IMG/VR virus record: IMGVR_UViG_3300008108_000663
Span: 1 to 23,703 of that record
Direction: 5' to 3' (one strand)
Source: a virus
DNA length: 23,703 nt
Each line of letters opens with the position of its first letter. The first letter of the stretch is position 1. Below the pieces are notes generated by a model. The model made no database searches. It was not told where the DNA came from and saw only the letters and a list, made by a program, of their open reading frames with translations. The position numbers were made by a program, and so were the translations under genes. This document shows positions 7,213 to 14,572 of this stretch, one piece after another.

Positions 7213-7231
7213 ATTTTTTATTTTTATAAGA

Positions 7232-7239
7232 TATTTATA
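7232..7239 (+). promoter_or_regulatory. TATTTATA motif before the 7254 gene
   Basis: An exact copy 14 bases upstream of the ATG. Confidence 0.45.
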
Positions 7240-7253
7240 TATAAAGAATATCT

Positions 7254-7466
7254 ATGAAAAACGTAATTAATTTATTAAAAAGTCTATTTAAAAAAGAAAT
7301 TATTGAGTCAACTCAAAATGTTTTTTCTAATGTAGAAAAAATAGTAAATATAGTTAAAGAAGAGGAACCTGTTAAAGAAGAAGTTGTGGTAAAAGAAGAA
7401 CCTATTAAGGAAGAAAAAGCAGAAGTTGAAACACCCAAAAAACGTGGTAGAAAAAAGAAAAATTGA
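7254..7466 (+). CDS. Small acidic-basic protein with AT-hook-like end
   Basis: A 70-residue protein. The N-terminus MKNVINLLKSLFKKEIIEST is an amphipathic helix. The middle is a run of Glu, Lys and Val with near repeats KEEPVKEEVVVKEEPIKEEK. The last residues, TPKKRGRKKKN, look like an AT-hook or nuclear-protein-like basic tail (core RGR), which suggests minor-groove DNA contact. It has its own TATTTATA motif and is followed by a strong terminator, so it is probably a separate transcription unit. The function is unknown; a DNA-associated or virion-internal protein is possible. Confidence 0.65.
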   Translation: MKNVINLLKSLFKKEIIESTQNVFSNVEKIVNIVKEEEPVKEEVVVKEEPIKEEKAEVETPKKRGRKKKN

Positions 7467-7489
7467 TTATAAAAAAAATAAATAAAATT

Positions 7490-7520
7490 GGGTTAAATTT
7501 GTTTTTAACCCTTTTTTTTA
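7490..7520 (+). terminator. Intrinsic terminator after the 7254 gene
   Basis: The stem GGGTTAAA/TTTAACCC with a TTTGTT loop is followed by eight T. The TTTG in its loop is also the -33 element of the tmRNA promoter, so terminator and promoter are merged. Confidence 0.88.
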
Positions 7521-7544
7521 TATATTTGTGTTAGTTCTTTAAAA
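7498..7544 (+). promoter_or_regulatory. Host-type promoter and boxA-like element of the tmRNA gene
   Basis: TTTG (7498-7501), a 19-base spacer and TATATTTG (7521-7528) match the Bacteroidetes housekeeping promoter. AGTTCTTTAAAA (7533-7544) then follows, the same boxA-like element that precedes the tRNA and the giant RNA. The mature tmRNA should begin at 7548. Confidence 0.7.
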
Positions 7545-7635
7545 TATGGGGGTGTTCAGGTATTGATTGGCGTTTATATGGTAAATGGGCACGTAGTCAG
7601 ATGTCATCTATGACTTAAATCAATGGTGGTAAAAA

Positions 7636-7704
7636 TCAAACGGCAACGTTTACAACAACATGGAAATTGCAGGTATCCTTGCAACTTCTAAAGTAGCTGC
7701 TTAA
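7636..7704 (+). other. tmRNA tag-peptide reading frame (about 22 codons)
   Basis: The frame reads from S-N-G-N-V-Y-N-N to A-T-S-K-V-A-A and then TAA TAA. The VAA end fits the C-terminal degron recognised by ClpXP-type proteases. The exact resume codon is uncertain: by alignment with the common GCA-AAC context it is TCA 7636, giving Ser as first tag residue. At about 22 residues the tag is twice the usual 8-15. Confidence 0.75.
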
Positions 7705-7918
7705 TAAGTACCTACTATCGGGTCGGTTAGGACATATAACCCAGGAACAGAAGTCCGTAATACGGGTCACAGGTCAGAGCTCGTTTAAAATAATTCTGAG
7801 ACCAAGTTGTTTGTAGGTAGGTTTCTCACATATATCAAACCTAATATTTCGGAACATTGAGAAACAATGTTGTACTAAACGTGTAGTCCATTTATGATGT
7901 GGCGAACAAGACGAGGGT

Positions 7919-8110
7919 AAAATCGAGCCCCTTCATATCGTGAGATATGTCGAAAATCGGATGAATTCAGGGGAAGTCAGAAATGATTATCCTGAGCCAA
8001 GACTGGTAGGAACAGTAAGGTGCAGAGACTAGTGGGTGATAGACGCTTCTATCGTAATACCACATCAGCGTCCGACATCTCAATGAGATGATGATATAGT
8101 CCACTTGTTG
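7919..8110 (+). mobile_element. ORF-less group I intron in tmRNA
   Basis: Core elements are clear: Q-like ATCCTGAGCCAAG (7989-8001), R-like GTGCAGAGACTA (8020-8031) and S-like GATATAGTCC (8093-8102). GACTA of R pairs with TAGTC of S to form P7. The 5' exon ends GAGGGT and can pair with GCCC just inside the intron, giving P1 with the expected U-G pair at the splice site. TCGA next to that guide matches the 3' exon start TCGA, giving P10. The last intron base is G8110. Excision at these borders restores a perfect T-arm. The intron is 192 bases and has no ORF, so it would need an endonuclease in trans to move; the adjacent HNH gene is a candidate. Confidence 0.92.
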
Positions 8111-8137
8111 TCGAATCCCTCCACCTCCACTTTAATC

Positions 8138-8163
8138 AAAAGGGACCTTATTAGGTCCCTTTT
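8138..8163. terminator. Bidirectional terminator shared by tmRNA and HNH gene
   Basis: A perfect 10-bp stem, AAAAGGGACC/GGTCCCTTTT, with loop TTATTA. On the plus strand a T-run follows; on the minus strand the opposing A-tract also gives T residues. The HNH stop codon (8151-8153) lies in the loop. Confidence 0.9.
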
Positions 8164-8669
8164 TTGTTTTTTACTAAAATTTCAATTAAGTCATTAACTT
8201 GTTTATCTGACATATCATTTTTCATCCAATTTATTACCCTTGATACCCATCTAATATTATTTTTCACATAACCTAATGAACTATCAATCCTATCCAATGA
8301 AGCGGAATAAATCGGATTTTTTTTAATTTTACTATACGATGATAATTCTAACTTCACACCACTAAATGGACAAATACCGTTTTGAACATCCCATTGGTTG
8401 ATTAAATCAATAATTGTCACATCAACAATTTGATTTCTTTTCTTTATATTTCTGAAATGATAATTGAATTTAACGTGATTACTTTTTCTATTGTCACTGT
8501 GTTTAGCGATATTATATCGATTAACGACATTCAATAAATTTTTAGTATTGTTTACTCCGACACAACTTCTTGAACAAAAATTTGGTCTGGATAATTTTTT
8601 ATTACGATTTATTTCTGAGTTAGATTTTTCAAACTCAACTCCACAATTTGCACATATACATTTTCCCAT
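8151..8669 (-). CDS. HNH endonuclease with N-terminal zinc finger, probable homing enzyme
   Basis: A 172-residue protein starting MGKCICANCG. Residues 6-36 hold a four-Cys zinc finger (C6-X2-C9, C32-X3-C36 in FCSRSC). The C-terminal half has CPFSGVKL (100-107) and SLDRIDSSLGYVKNNIRWV (124-142), the beta-beta-alpha metal core of His-Me finger endonucleases common in phages. The frame stays open upstream (a TTG start at 8726 is possible), but ATG 8669 places the zinc finger at the N-terminus as in relatives. This ATG lies in one arm of a perfect 22-base palindrome (8661-8682). The gene converges on the intron-containing tmRNA and shares its terminator. It may be the mobility enzyme for that intron or an independent selfish gene. 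Confidence 0.8.
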   Translation of the reverse strand: MGKCICANCGVEFEKSNSEINRNKKLSRPNFCSRSCVGVNNTKNLLNVVNRYNIAKHSDNRKSNHVKFNYHFRNIKKRNQIVDVTIIDLINQWDVQNGICPFSGVKLELSSYSKIKKNPIYSASLDRIDSSLGYVKNNIRWVSRVINWMKNDMSDKQVNDLIEILVKNKKGT

Positions 8670-8682
8670 TATAATGGGAAAA
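8661..8682. repeat. Perfect palindrome covering the HNH start codon
   Basis: The left arm TTTTCCCATTA is followed directly by its reverse complement TAATGGGAAAA. In the minus-strand transcript this makes a 9-bp hairpin with a UAUA loop that buries the AUG at 8669, which should repress translation unless the hairpin is melted or excluded from the transcript. Confidence 0.7.
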
Positions 8683-8723
8683 AGTATGGAGATGGGTTTT
8701 TTATTTGGTAGGTCTATAACGAA

Positions 8724-8748
8724 CAAAGAGGTCTTTAGGACCCCTTTG
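8724..8748 (-). promoter_or_regulatory. Leader hairpin upstream of the HNH gene
   Basis: CAAAGGGGTC and GACCTCTTTG (minus strand) pair over 10 bp with one G-U pair around a CTAAA loop. It lies about 60 bases upstream of the HNH start, in a GC-richer patch preceded by GGAGGTATTCC. No T-run follows, so it is not a simple terminator. It could be a structured leader of the endonuclease element. Confidence 0.5.
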
Positions 8749-8819
8749 CCGAGATTTGGAATACCTCCTTTCGTTTTTCTATTTTATCACTTAATGGTGA
8801 CCAAACCATTAAACTCTAT

Positions 8820-8827
8820 AATAAATA
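8820..8827 (-). promoter_or_regulatory. Near-match TATTTATT upstream of the HNH leader
   Basis: A one-mismatch copy of the recurrent motif, about 150 bases upstream of the HNH start and just after the stop of the 8829-9854 gene. It is followed by a 24-codon frame starting MVWSPLSDK that stops in the leader hairpin. Confidence 0.35.
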
Positions 8828-8828
8828 T

Positions 8829-9854
8829 TTAGATAATCGTATTTGATACCATTTTTAAAAATTTTAATCCAGCCGCCATTGACATAGGACTTAATTTATC
8901 TGTTGGTTGTTCAACATTATTATCTCCCATATTATTTAATCTTTCAATTTCATCTGGATCTGAATATGTTGAAACCATTTTACCAAATCTAGGATCATTT
9001 GCTAACTTGTCTCTAAAATCTTTATCATTCTGAAGTCTTTCACTGAATTCTTTATATCTTTTGTCAATTTCATCACTATTATTTACATCATGAAGACTAG
9101 GTAAACCAAGTAAATCTAATAAACCATTTGCTATTATAAATTTTTTAATATCATCTCTTCTGGCCTTTCTTGCTGGTCTTACGACATTCCACCAATTACT
9201 AACCCAAGTACTTGGTTTCTGACCATTTTTTGCAATATAATTAGCCAAATATTTACCTTGGTAAAAATTTTTCGTACCTACTCTTAAACTCTCATCTTTT
9301 CCAATTTGTTTAACAAAATTTTTTGGTCCACCAAGGTATGCGCCTTTTGCCAAATCCTCCACTCTTTTTGGTGATATACCAGTTAATGATTCAACTCTAT
9401 TAATTGCTAAATTATGTTCACTAATTTCGTTCCTTAATTTATTGGCGAATTTATTTCCCACTATTGGGTATCTACCAATACCATCTACTGTTTTACTAAG
9501 TGCTTTTGAATTTAAATAAGGTTTTAAACTAACATATCTTTCCGCGAAATCTTTATTTTTAGTTGCAAATGCAACTAAGTTATCGGCATTTTTTACTACG
9601 GTTCTTGATCCTTTAATTATTTTTATTATTGGTTTCGCAATAAAATCACCAACTAATGGTATTAAAGCAAATAACATTAATCCGGCATACAAATACTCAC
9701 CCGCCATTAAATATTTTATTATTAATACAATATCAGCTATTTCACCAATGACCGGAACAAACCCAATAGTCATTAATACATTTTCAATAACATCTTCTTT
9801 TAATAGTTGTTTATTTTCTAAAATTTGTTCTTTAGTATAATAATGTTTCATCAT
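8829..9854 (-). CDS. Large protein with hydrophobic PT-TG-like segment, probably virion-internal
   Basis: A 341-residue protein, last of a four-gene cluster. Residues 1-20 (MMKHYYTKEQILENKQLLKE) form a helical leader ending L-K-E before Asp21, like a prohead-protease site. Residues 26-80 are hydrophobic with VPVIGEIADIVLIIKYLMAG and ALIPLVGDFI. This double IP/VP-V-G pattern resembles the pre-toxin TG segment of polymorphic toxins and can insert in membranes. Residues 80-260 are basic and helical (SRTVVKNADNLVAFATKNKD; RPARKARRDDIKKF); the end is acidic and helical. No nuclease or toxin domain is recognised. A role in genome ejection across the host membrane is a reasonable inference. The second Met, one codon in, is an equally good start. 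Confidence 0.8.
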   Translation of the reverse strand: MMKHYYTKEQILENKQLLKEDVIENVLMTIGFVPVIGEIADIVLIIKYLMAGEYLYAGLMLFALIPLVGDFIAKPIIKIIKGSRTVVKNADNLVAFATKNKDFAERYVSLKPYLNSKALSKTVDGIGRYPIVGNKFANKLRNEISEHNLAINRVESLTGISPKRVEDLAKGAYLGGPKNFVKQIGKDESLRVGTKNFYQGKYLANYIAKNGQKPSTWVSNWWNVVRPARKARRDDIKKFIIANGLLDLLGLPSLHDVNNSDEIDKRYKEFSERLQNDKDFRDKLANDPRFGKMVSTYSDPDEIERLNNMGDNNVEQPTDKLSPMSMAAGLKFLKMVSNTII

Positions 9855-9866
9855 TTTAATTAATTA

Positions 9867-10550
9867 TTAACCATGTACTAGATCACAAAAAACGTTACTT
9901 ATTTTTTCACCTATATTAGATTGTTCAATAGCTGCACCGACAATATTTCCCAATGCAACACTACCAACACCCCCCCAATTATAATCTGCCCTATCTACAC
10001 CTGTTAATTTAGCCGAAATTTCTCTTGTTAAAATTGTTGCCACACCATCCGCAACTTGTGGTGCGTTTTTATCACAAGATTGTCTATTTTTGAATATTGA
10101 AATTAAATCGATAGGATTAATTTGTGAAAATGTTTTCGCTAAACTTGCACTCCATTGTGGACCAATACCAAGGGCGGATGTTGTCCATTTAATTGCATAT
10201 TCGATCGCCATTGTTTTTAATGCCTCGGTACCCATTTTTTCCCAACTAAAATCCTCAGACTTTCTATTTGATCCAACATTACCATCACTCTTATTTGAAA
10301 ACCCGGATATATATTTACCTATTTTTTCACCTAATCCAGGTAATGGGTTATCAAACTCTCTTAACTCTTTTGATATTTCATTAAAATTATATCCTTCATT
10401 CATCAAATTCATTATGGTTTTTGATGTTTCCTTATGGAGTAATTTTTTATCTCTTATTTGTTTTAATTTTGAAAGAGATTCTTTTAAATTATCACCTCTT
10501 TTTTCTTTTAAATTTTTAGAAACAATTTCTTTTACTGTTATTTTTCTCAT
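9867..10550 (-). CDS. Unknown protein of the minus-strand cluster
   Basis: A 227-residue protein I do not recognise. The N-terminal 70 residues are charged and helical (MRKITVKEIVSKNLKEKRGD; LKQIRDKKLLHKETSKTIMN). The C-terminal half is Gly/Ala/Ser-rich with amphipathic or weakly hydrophobic stretches (ALKTMAIEYAIKWTTSALGIG; GGVGSVALGNIVGAAIE), as in proteins that contact membranes or form pores. It starts 21 bases after the upstream gene and ends 12 bases before the downstream one, so it is probably co-transcribed. Its N-terminus lacks a clean hydrophobic-X-Glu site, unlike its neighbours. Confidence 0.72.
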   Translation of the reverse strand: MRKITVKEIVSKNLKEKRGDNLKESLSKLKQIRDKKLLHKETSKTIMNLMNEGYNFNEISKELREFDNPLPGLGEKIGKYISGFSNKSDGNVGSNRKSEDFSWEKMGTEALKTMAIEYAIKWTTSALGIGPQWSASLAKTFSQINPIDLISIFKNRQSCDKNAPQVADGVATILTREISAKLTGVDRADYNWGGVGSVALGNIVGAAIEQSNIGEKISNVFCDLVHG

Positions 10551-10571
10551 TTTTAAATATTATGTTTTAAT

Positions 10572-11690
<1,119 letters not shown>

Positions 11691-11703
11691 TTTTAATTAA
11701 ATT

Positions 11704-12801
11704 TTATTTTGGTACTACATTACCGTTTTCACATTTACAAACTTCCTTCTTTCTAACATTAGAAGAATCTGGCGGATAAATTTTTTCAATAGTGGTACTA
11801 TCACTTGACCAATGATACTGAACACCATCAGATGTTAGTAACCAAGACTTACCACTACTTACATCGTATTCAGGATAATTATTTGTTGGGTTTTGTGCAA
11901 TAAGTTCGGCGTAACAAGTTCTAAGAGGTGCAGAAGGTAGAGGTGTGTTACCACCTGTTGATTTTTTTTCTTGTTCAGTATAATCATCACCAGAATATGT
12001 ATCCACAAGATAGATCAAACCCGCTGTTGTTACACCTATGAGAGATCCCCAAAATAATAATGTTTTCCATGGTATTTTACTACCAGATTTCTTTTTACTA
12101 AATAATTTTTTAAATTTATCGATAATTGAACTTGAATTACTACCAAGAGTTTCCGCCTCTTTAGCTAGTCTTCCCGCAAAGGAACTACCTCCAAGGTTTT
12201 TACTAGTGGAATTTGCATATAATCTTTCTGCAACCGCATCAGGATAACCATCGGCAACTAATTGTGCTTTAAATTTAGGATAATTTCCCGCAAAACTTCT
12301 ATATTTTTCAAAAAACCATTTTTGTTTAATTTGATCAACTGAAAATGATTCCCAAAGTATAGGTGGGGTTTTAGATGATTTAAGAAACCATGTTCTTATT
12401 TGATTGGTTTCAGCACCTTTTTGTAGAACTGTACCTACTGAATTTCTTCCCATTGTGGAACCATGTACAAGTGCACCAAAAAGATCATCACCATTATCAA
12501 TTTGTTTACCACCAACTGTTATGAATGCATTATCTTTTTTTGCTGCTTCCACAACACCATTAAAAGTTTGTTTTATTGGGTTATTGGTAGGTAACGCTAA
12601 AAATGCTGATTTTGATAGTTTTACTCCGTTAGTGGTCACTAATTCTTGTATTAATGCTAAAAATCCTTTCTTAGGTGGTGCATATTCATTCATATCCATA
12701 CTTTCTACTGATGTGGATTCTAAATCTTCTTTTAATAGATTATACAAACCTAAAATTCTGCTTTTTTCAGATTCTGTTATTTGTAATTTACCAATTTTCA
12801 T
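11704..12801 (-). CDS. Membrane-span protein with capsid-targeting-like leader
   Basis: A 365-residue protein, first of the cluster. The leader, residues 1-25 (MKIGKLQITESEKSRILGLY then NLLKE), ends L-K-E before Asp26, matching a T4-type prohead protease site. Residues 45-220 are soluble and mixed (GFLALIQELVTTNGVKLSKS; SSFAGRLAKEAETLG). A Lys-rich patch (230-246) precedes one membrane helix at 245-267 (WKTLLFWGSLIGVTTAGLIYL). The C-terminal domain (about 100 aa) has Cys residues (RTCYAEL, CKC) and a YPEYDVSSGKSWLLTSDGVQ segment. This suggests a protein ejected into, or spanning, the host inner membrane with an outer Cys-containing domain. A TATTTATA motif lies 28 bases upstream. No family is recognised. 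Confidence 0.78.
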   Translation of the reverse strand: MKIGKLQITESEKSRILGLYNLLKEDLESTSVESMDMNEYAPPKKGFLALIQELVTTNGVKLSKSAFLALPTNNPIKQTFNGVVEAAKKDNAFITVGGKQIDNGDDLFGALVHGSTMGRNSVGTVLQKGAETNQIRTWFLKSSKTPPILWESFSVDQIKQKWFFEKYRSFAGNYPKFKAQLVADGYPDAVAERLYANSTSKNLGGSSFAGRLAKEAETLGSNSSSIIDKFKKLFSKKKSGSKIPWKTLLFWGSLIGVTTAGLIYLVDTYSGDDYTEQEKKSTGGNTPLPSAPLRTCYAELIAQNPTNNYPEYDVSSGKSWLLTSDGVQYHWSSDSTTIEKIYPPDSSNVRKKEVCKCENGNVVPK

Positions 12802-12829
12802 AATTTTACTTTATTTTACTTTATTTTAT

Positions 12830-12837
12830 TATAAATA
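12830..12837 (-). promoter_or_regulatory. TATTTATA motif before the 12801 gene
   Basis: An exact sense copy, 28 bases upstream of the ATG, followed by a repeated AAAATAAAGT. It is placed to drive the four-gene cluster down to 8829. Confidence 0.5.
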
Positions 12838-12843
12838 CTTTAA

Positions 12844-13095
12844 TTATACTAGTTTATTACCTTTACCTCTTTTCAATACAGAACCAACAATATCGGACCA
12901 TTTTGTGACACCTATTTGATTTGATGGTCCTCTGGTCACACCACTTTCCCATTTTCCAACCTCAGGGTAACCTTGTTTACTACCAGATGATGAAGTACCC
13001 GTACCGGCGGTGGTATTTTGTTCATCAATATCACCCAAAATATTATTTTTTGATAATATTAATTTTAATTGTTTTTCTGTTATATTTATTTTCAC
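12844..13095 (-). CDS. Small protein with capsid-targeting-like leader, GTG start
   Basis: An 83-residue protein. GTG 13095 is chosen because TATTTATA ends four bases upstream and the resulting N-terminus, MKINITEKQLKLILSKNNIL, then GDIDE, forms a leader ending I-D-E before Gln26, matching its neighbours. After the leader come a Gly/Ser/Thr-rich flexible stretch (TTAGTGTSSSGSKQG) and a basic end (GSVLKRGKGNKLV). It could be a small internal head protein. The function is unknown. Confidence 0.65.
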   Translation of the reverse strand: MKINITEKQLKLILSKNNILGDIDEQNTTAGTGTSSSGSKQGYPEVGKWESGVTRGPSNQIGVTKWSDIVGSVLKRGKGNKLV

Positions 13096-13099
13096 AATA

Positions 13100-13107
13100 T
13101 ATAAATA
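13100..13107 (-). promoter_or_regulatory. TATTTATA motif before the GTG at 13095
   Basis: An exact sense copy ending four bases before the GTG; it supports that start. Confidence 0.5.
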
Positions 13108-13144
13108 TTAAAAAAATACCATTTTTTATAGTAAAAAATAAAAT

Positions 13145-13513
13145 TTATTCATCATAAATTGTTTCATCAATTTTTGAAAACATTTTTATATATTGACCAG
13201 CTTTTGCATTTGCCTCATCTTCGATCTCACCACCAATATCAGGTGGTCTGACTTTTAATCTACCTTGTTCCCATTGTTTATGATGTACCAATTCATGTGC
13301 AAGACTTCTCATTATATCAACAAGAGCCCTATTTTTACCATTAATTTTTATTATTTTATTTTCTTTTCTATAATCATAACTTGCGGTGGTTTTTAATTCT
13401 TTTCTACCATTTTGTATAGAAATTGTGGGGACTTTTTGTAAATCCAATTCTTTTTTTACAAATTTTACAAATTCTTGTAACTTATTCTTTTTTTCTTCAG
13501 ATAAAAACTCCAT
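13145..13513 (-). CDS. Small HExxH metalloprotease-like protein
   Basis: A 122-residue protein. LAHELVHHKQ (71-80) is a zincin motif with His73, Glu74 and His77; GGEIEDEANAKAG (94-106) provides the likely third ligand, a Glu in the following helix, as in gluzincin or SprT/IrrE-like minimal proteases. The N-terminal helix (MEFLSEEKKNKLQEFVKFVK) and a short beta segment complete the fold. ATG 13513 is preferred over the upstream in-frame start because TATTTATT ends three bases before it. The target is unknown: a virion-assembly protein or a host regulator are both possible. It lies just downstream of the 13764 gene. Confidence 0.8.
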   Translation of the reverse strand: MEFLSEEKKNKLQEFVKFVKKELDLQKVPTISIQNGRKELKTTASYDYRKENKIIKINGKNRALVDIMRSLAHELVHHKQWEQGRLKVRPPDIGGEIEDEANAKAGQYIKMFSKIDETIYDE

Positions 13514-13516
13514 AAC

Positions 13517-13524
13517 AATAAATA
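13517..13524 (-). promoter_or_regulatory. Near-match TATTTATT before the HExxH gene
   Basis: A one-mismatch copy ending three bases before ATG 13513. It lies immediately after or overlapping the stop codon of the preceding gene. Confidence 0.4.
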
Positions 13525-13764
13525 TCACCAACCCATCTGTTCGGGTAAGTCGTTTTCTTTTAAATATTCCAAAATCAATTCAGATATAAAATCATCATCA
13601 ATTTCATTCAATTCATATTCTGTTATTATGATTGGGGAATAAAATTTAACGAGATTTAAATCTAAATTTAATGATCTATAAAAATCGTCTCCGTCTTCCT
13701 TTGTTGAAAATTCAATAAGTAATGTTTCTTTTTCTTCGTTGTAAAAATATTCGCGTATTACCAT
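13525..13764 (-). CDS. Small acidic unknown protein
   Basis: A 79-residue acidic protein starting MVIREYFYNEEKETLLIEFS, with alternating beta and helix segments and an acidic C-terminal helix (ELNEIDDDFISELILEYLKE). I do not recognise a family. It ends 11 bases before the HExxH protease gene on the same strand, so the two may be expressed together. The composition could suit a small inhibitor or DNA mimic, but nothing specific supports that. Confidence 0.62.
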   Translation of the reverse strand: MVIREYFYNEEKETLLIEFSTKEDGDDFYRSLNLDLNLVKFYSPIIITEYELNEIDDDFISELILEYLKENDLPEQMGW

Positions 13765-13853
13765 CCCAAGTAAATGTCTATATCAAAAAATAATTATATT
13801 AATTTTCGTAAAAAACCATATTATTATAAAAAATCTAAATAATTACTAGTATT

Positions 13854-14180
13854 ATGGATTGGTATGTTATAGAATATCTTTATTCTGAGTCATTTAAAAA
13901 ATTTATTAAAACAATGTTTCCAAATGTTGGTATAGTAAGTTTAACAACATTAGAATTATATGATATCAAAAAATTATATAAATTTTTTGATAAAGAAGGG
14001 ATATATCTAAATGTTGAAATTTGTTATCCAAATCAATGGTTATACAACATATCATTAAAAAATGGTACTATTTTTTCACCACTGTCATTTAGTAAAAAAA
14101 CAAGAGAAGAAATAGAAATTGATGGTTTTACCGAATGTTTTAAAATTTTGGATAAAAAAATAAGAGACACATCTTTATAA
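13854..14180 (+). CDS. Unknown protein
   Basis: A 108-residue protein, MDWYVIEYLYSESFKKFIKT at the N-terminus, with mixed alpha/beta composition and many aromatics (DIKKLYKFFDKEGIYLNVEI; YPNQWLYNISLKNG). No family is recognised. The end, KTREEIEIDGFTECFKILDK, suggests a full, untruncated domain. The next gene starts 14 bases downstream behind its own TATTTATA motif. Confidence 0.65.
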   Translation: MDWYVIEYLYSESFKKFIKTMFPNVGIVSLTTLELYDIKKLYKFFDKEGIYLNVEICYPNQWLYNISLKNGTIFSPLSFSKKTREEIEIDGFTECFKILDKKIRDTSL

Positions 14181-14183
14181 TTA

Positions 14184-14191
14184 TATTTATA
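14184..14191 (+). promoter_or_regulatory. TATTTATA motif before the 14195 gene
   Basis: An exact copy ending three bases before the ATG. Confidence 0.5.
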
Positions 14192-14194
14192 ATA

Positions 14195-14572
14195 ATGGAC
14201 ATATCTATTAAATTTTTATTACAATCCGTTAAAGTTTTAAACGAAAAAAAATATAGTAATGAAGATTTATATTTGATTTATGATTTTTTAATATCTTCTA
14301 CAAAAAATGAATTATTTAATTTTTACTATTTAAATACTGTTTTATCATATAAAAACGATTTAGAATTGTTTATTGAAACCATAAAACAGTTAATAAAAAT
14401 ATTTGAGGATTTAGAGTATTATGAAGAATGTTTTCATCTTAAGAATAAAGAAAATGAATGTTATGAAATATTAAAAGAAAATTCTTTGTATTTAAAAATA
14501 AAACCTTTTGCCTTTTTAAACTTCCCATTACAACAACCCGAAATATACGTCTTATGTATATTCAATATTTGA
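14195..14572 (+). CDS. Unknown helical protein, 3' end overlapped by the GIY-YIG gene
   Basis: A 125-residue, mostly helical protein (MDISIKFLLQSVKVLNEKKY; ELFIETIKQLIKIFEDLEYY). No family is recognised. The last 37 codons run antisense into the 3' end of the convergent GIY-YIG gene (overlap 14461-14572), and the end (KPFAFLNFPLQQPEIYVLCI) is uncharged and unlike the rest. The original C-terminus was probably replaced when the endonuclease gene inserted. Confidence 0.6.
   Translation: MDISIKFLLQSVKVLNEKKYSNEDLYLIYDFLISSTKNELFNFYYLNTVLSYKNDLELFIETIKQLIKIFEDLEYYEECFHLKNKENECYEILKENSLYLKIKPFAFLNFPLQQPEIYVLCIFNI

Larger units (their letters stand above)
7548..8129 (+). ncRNA. ssrA: tmRNA, interrupted in the T-loop by a group I intron
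   Basis: The ends form a tRNA-like acceptor arm: GGGGGTG (7548-7554) pairs with CACCTCC (8122-8128), with discriminator A8129 and no encoded CCA. Helix P2 is visible: TAAATGG..CACG (about 7580-7595) pairs with CGTG..CCATTTA (about 7880-7893). The tag reading frame begins near TCA 7636 and ends in GTA GCT GCT TAA TAA (7693-7707). The T stem GAGGG/CCCTC (7913-7917, 8117-8121) closes a TTCGAAT loop only after 7919-8110 is removed. The spliced RNA would be 371 plus 19 = 390 bases, a normal tmRNA length. tmRNA with SmpB rescues stalled ribosomes and tags the nascent protein for proteolysis. SmpB is not in this window, so host SmpB is presumably used. Transcription comes from a host-type promoter. 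Confidence 0.93.

Noticed and set aside
7548-8129. A two-piece (permuted) tmRNA to explain the extra length
   Set aside because: The order is the standard one, and the extra 192 bases have a full group I core with matching splice sites.
8670-8726. An extended HNH N-terminus from TTG 8726
   Set aside because: It crosses the perfect palindrome. The shorter form from ATG 8669 begins properly with the zinc finger. Kept only as part of the leader finding.
8491-8832. A plus-strand frame overlapping the HNH gene
   Set aside because: The minus strand encodes a clear zinc finger and HNH core here. The plus frame is its shadow.
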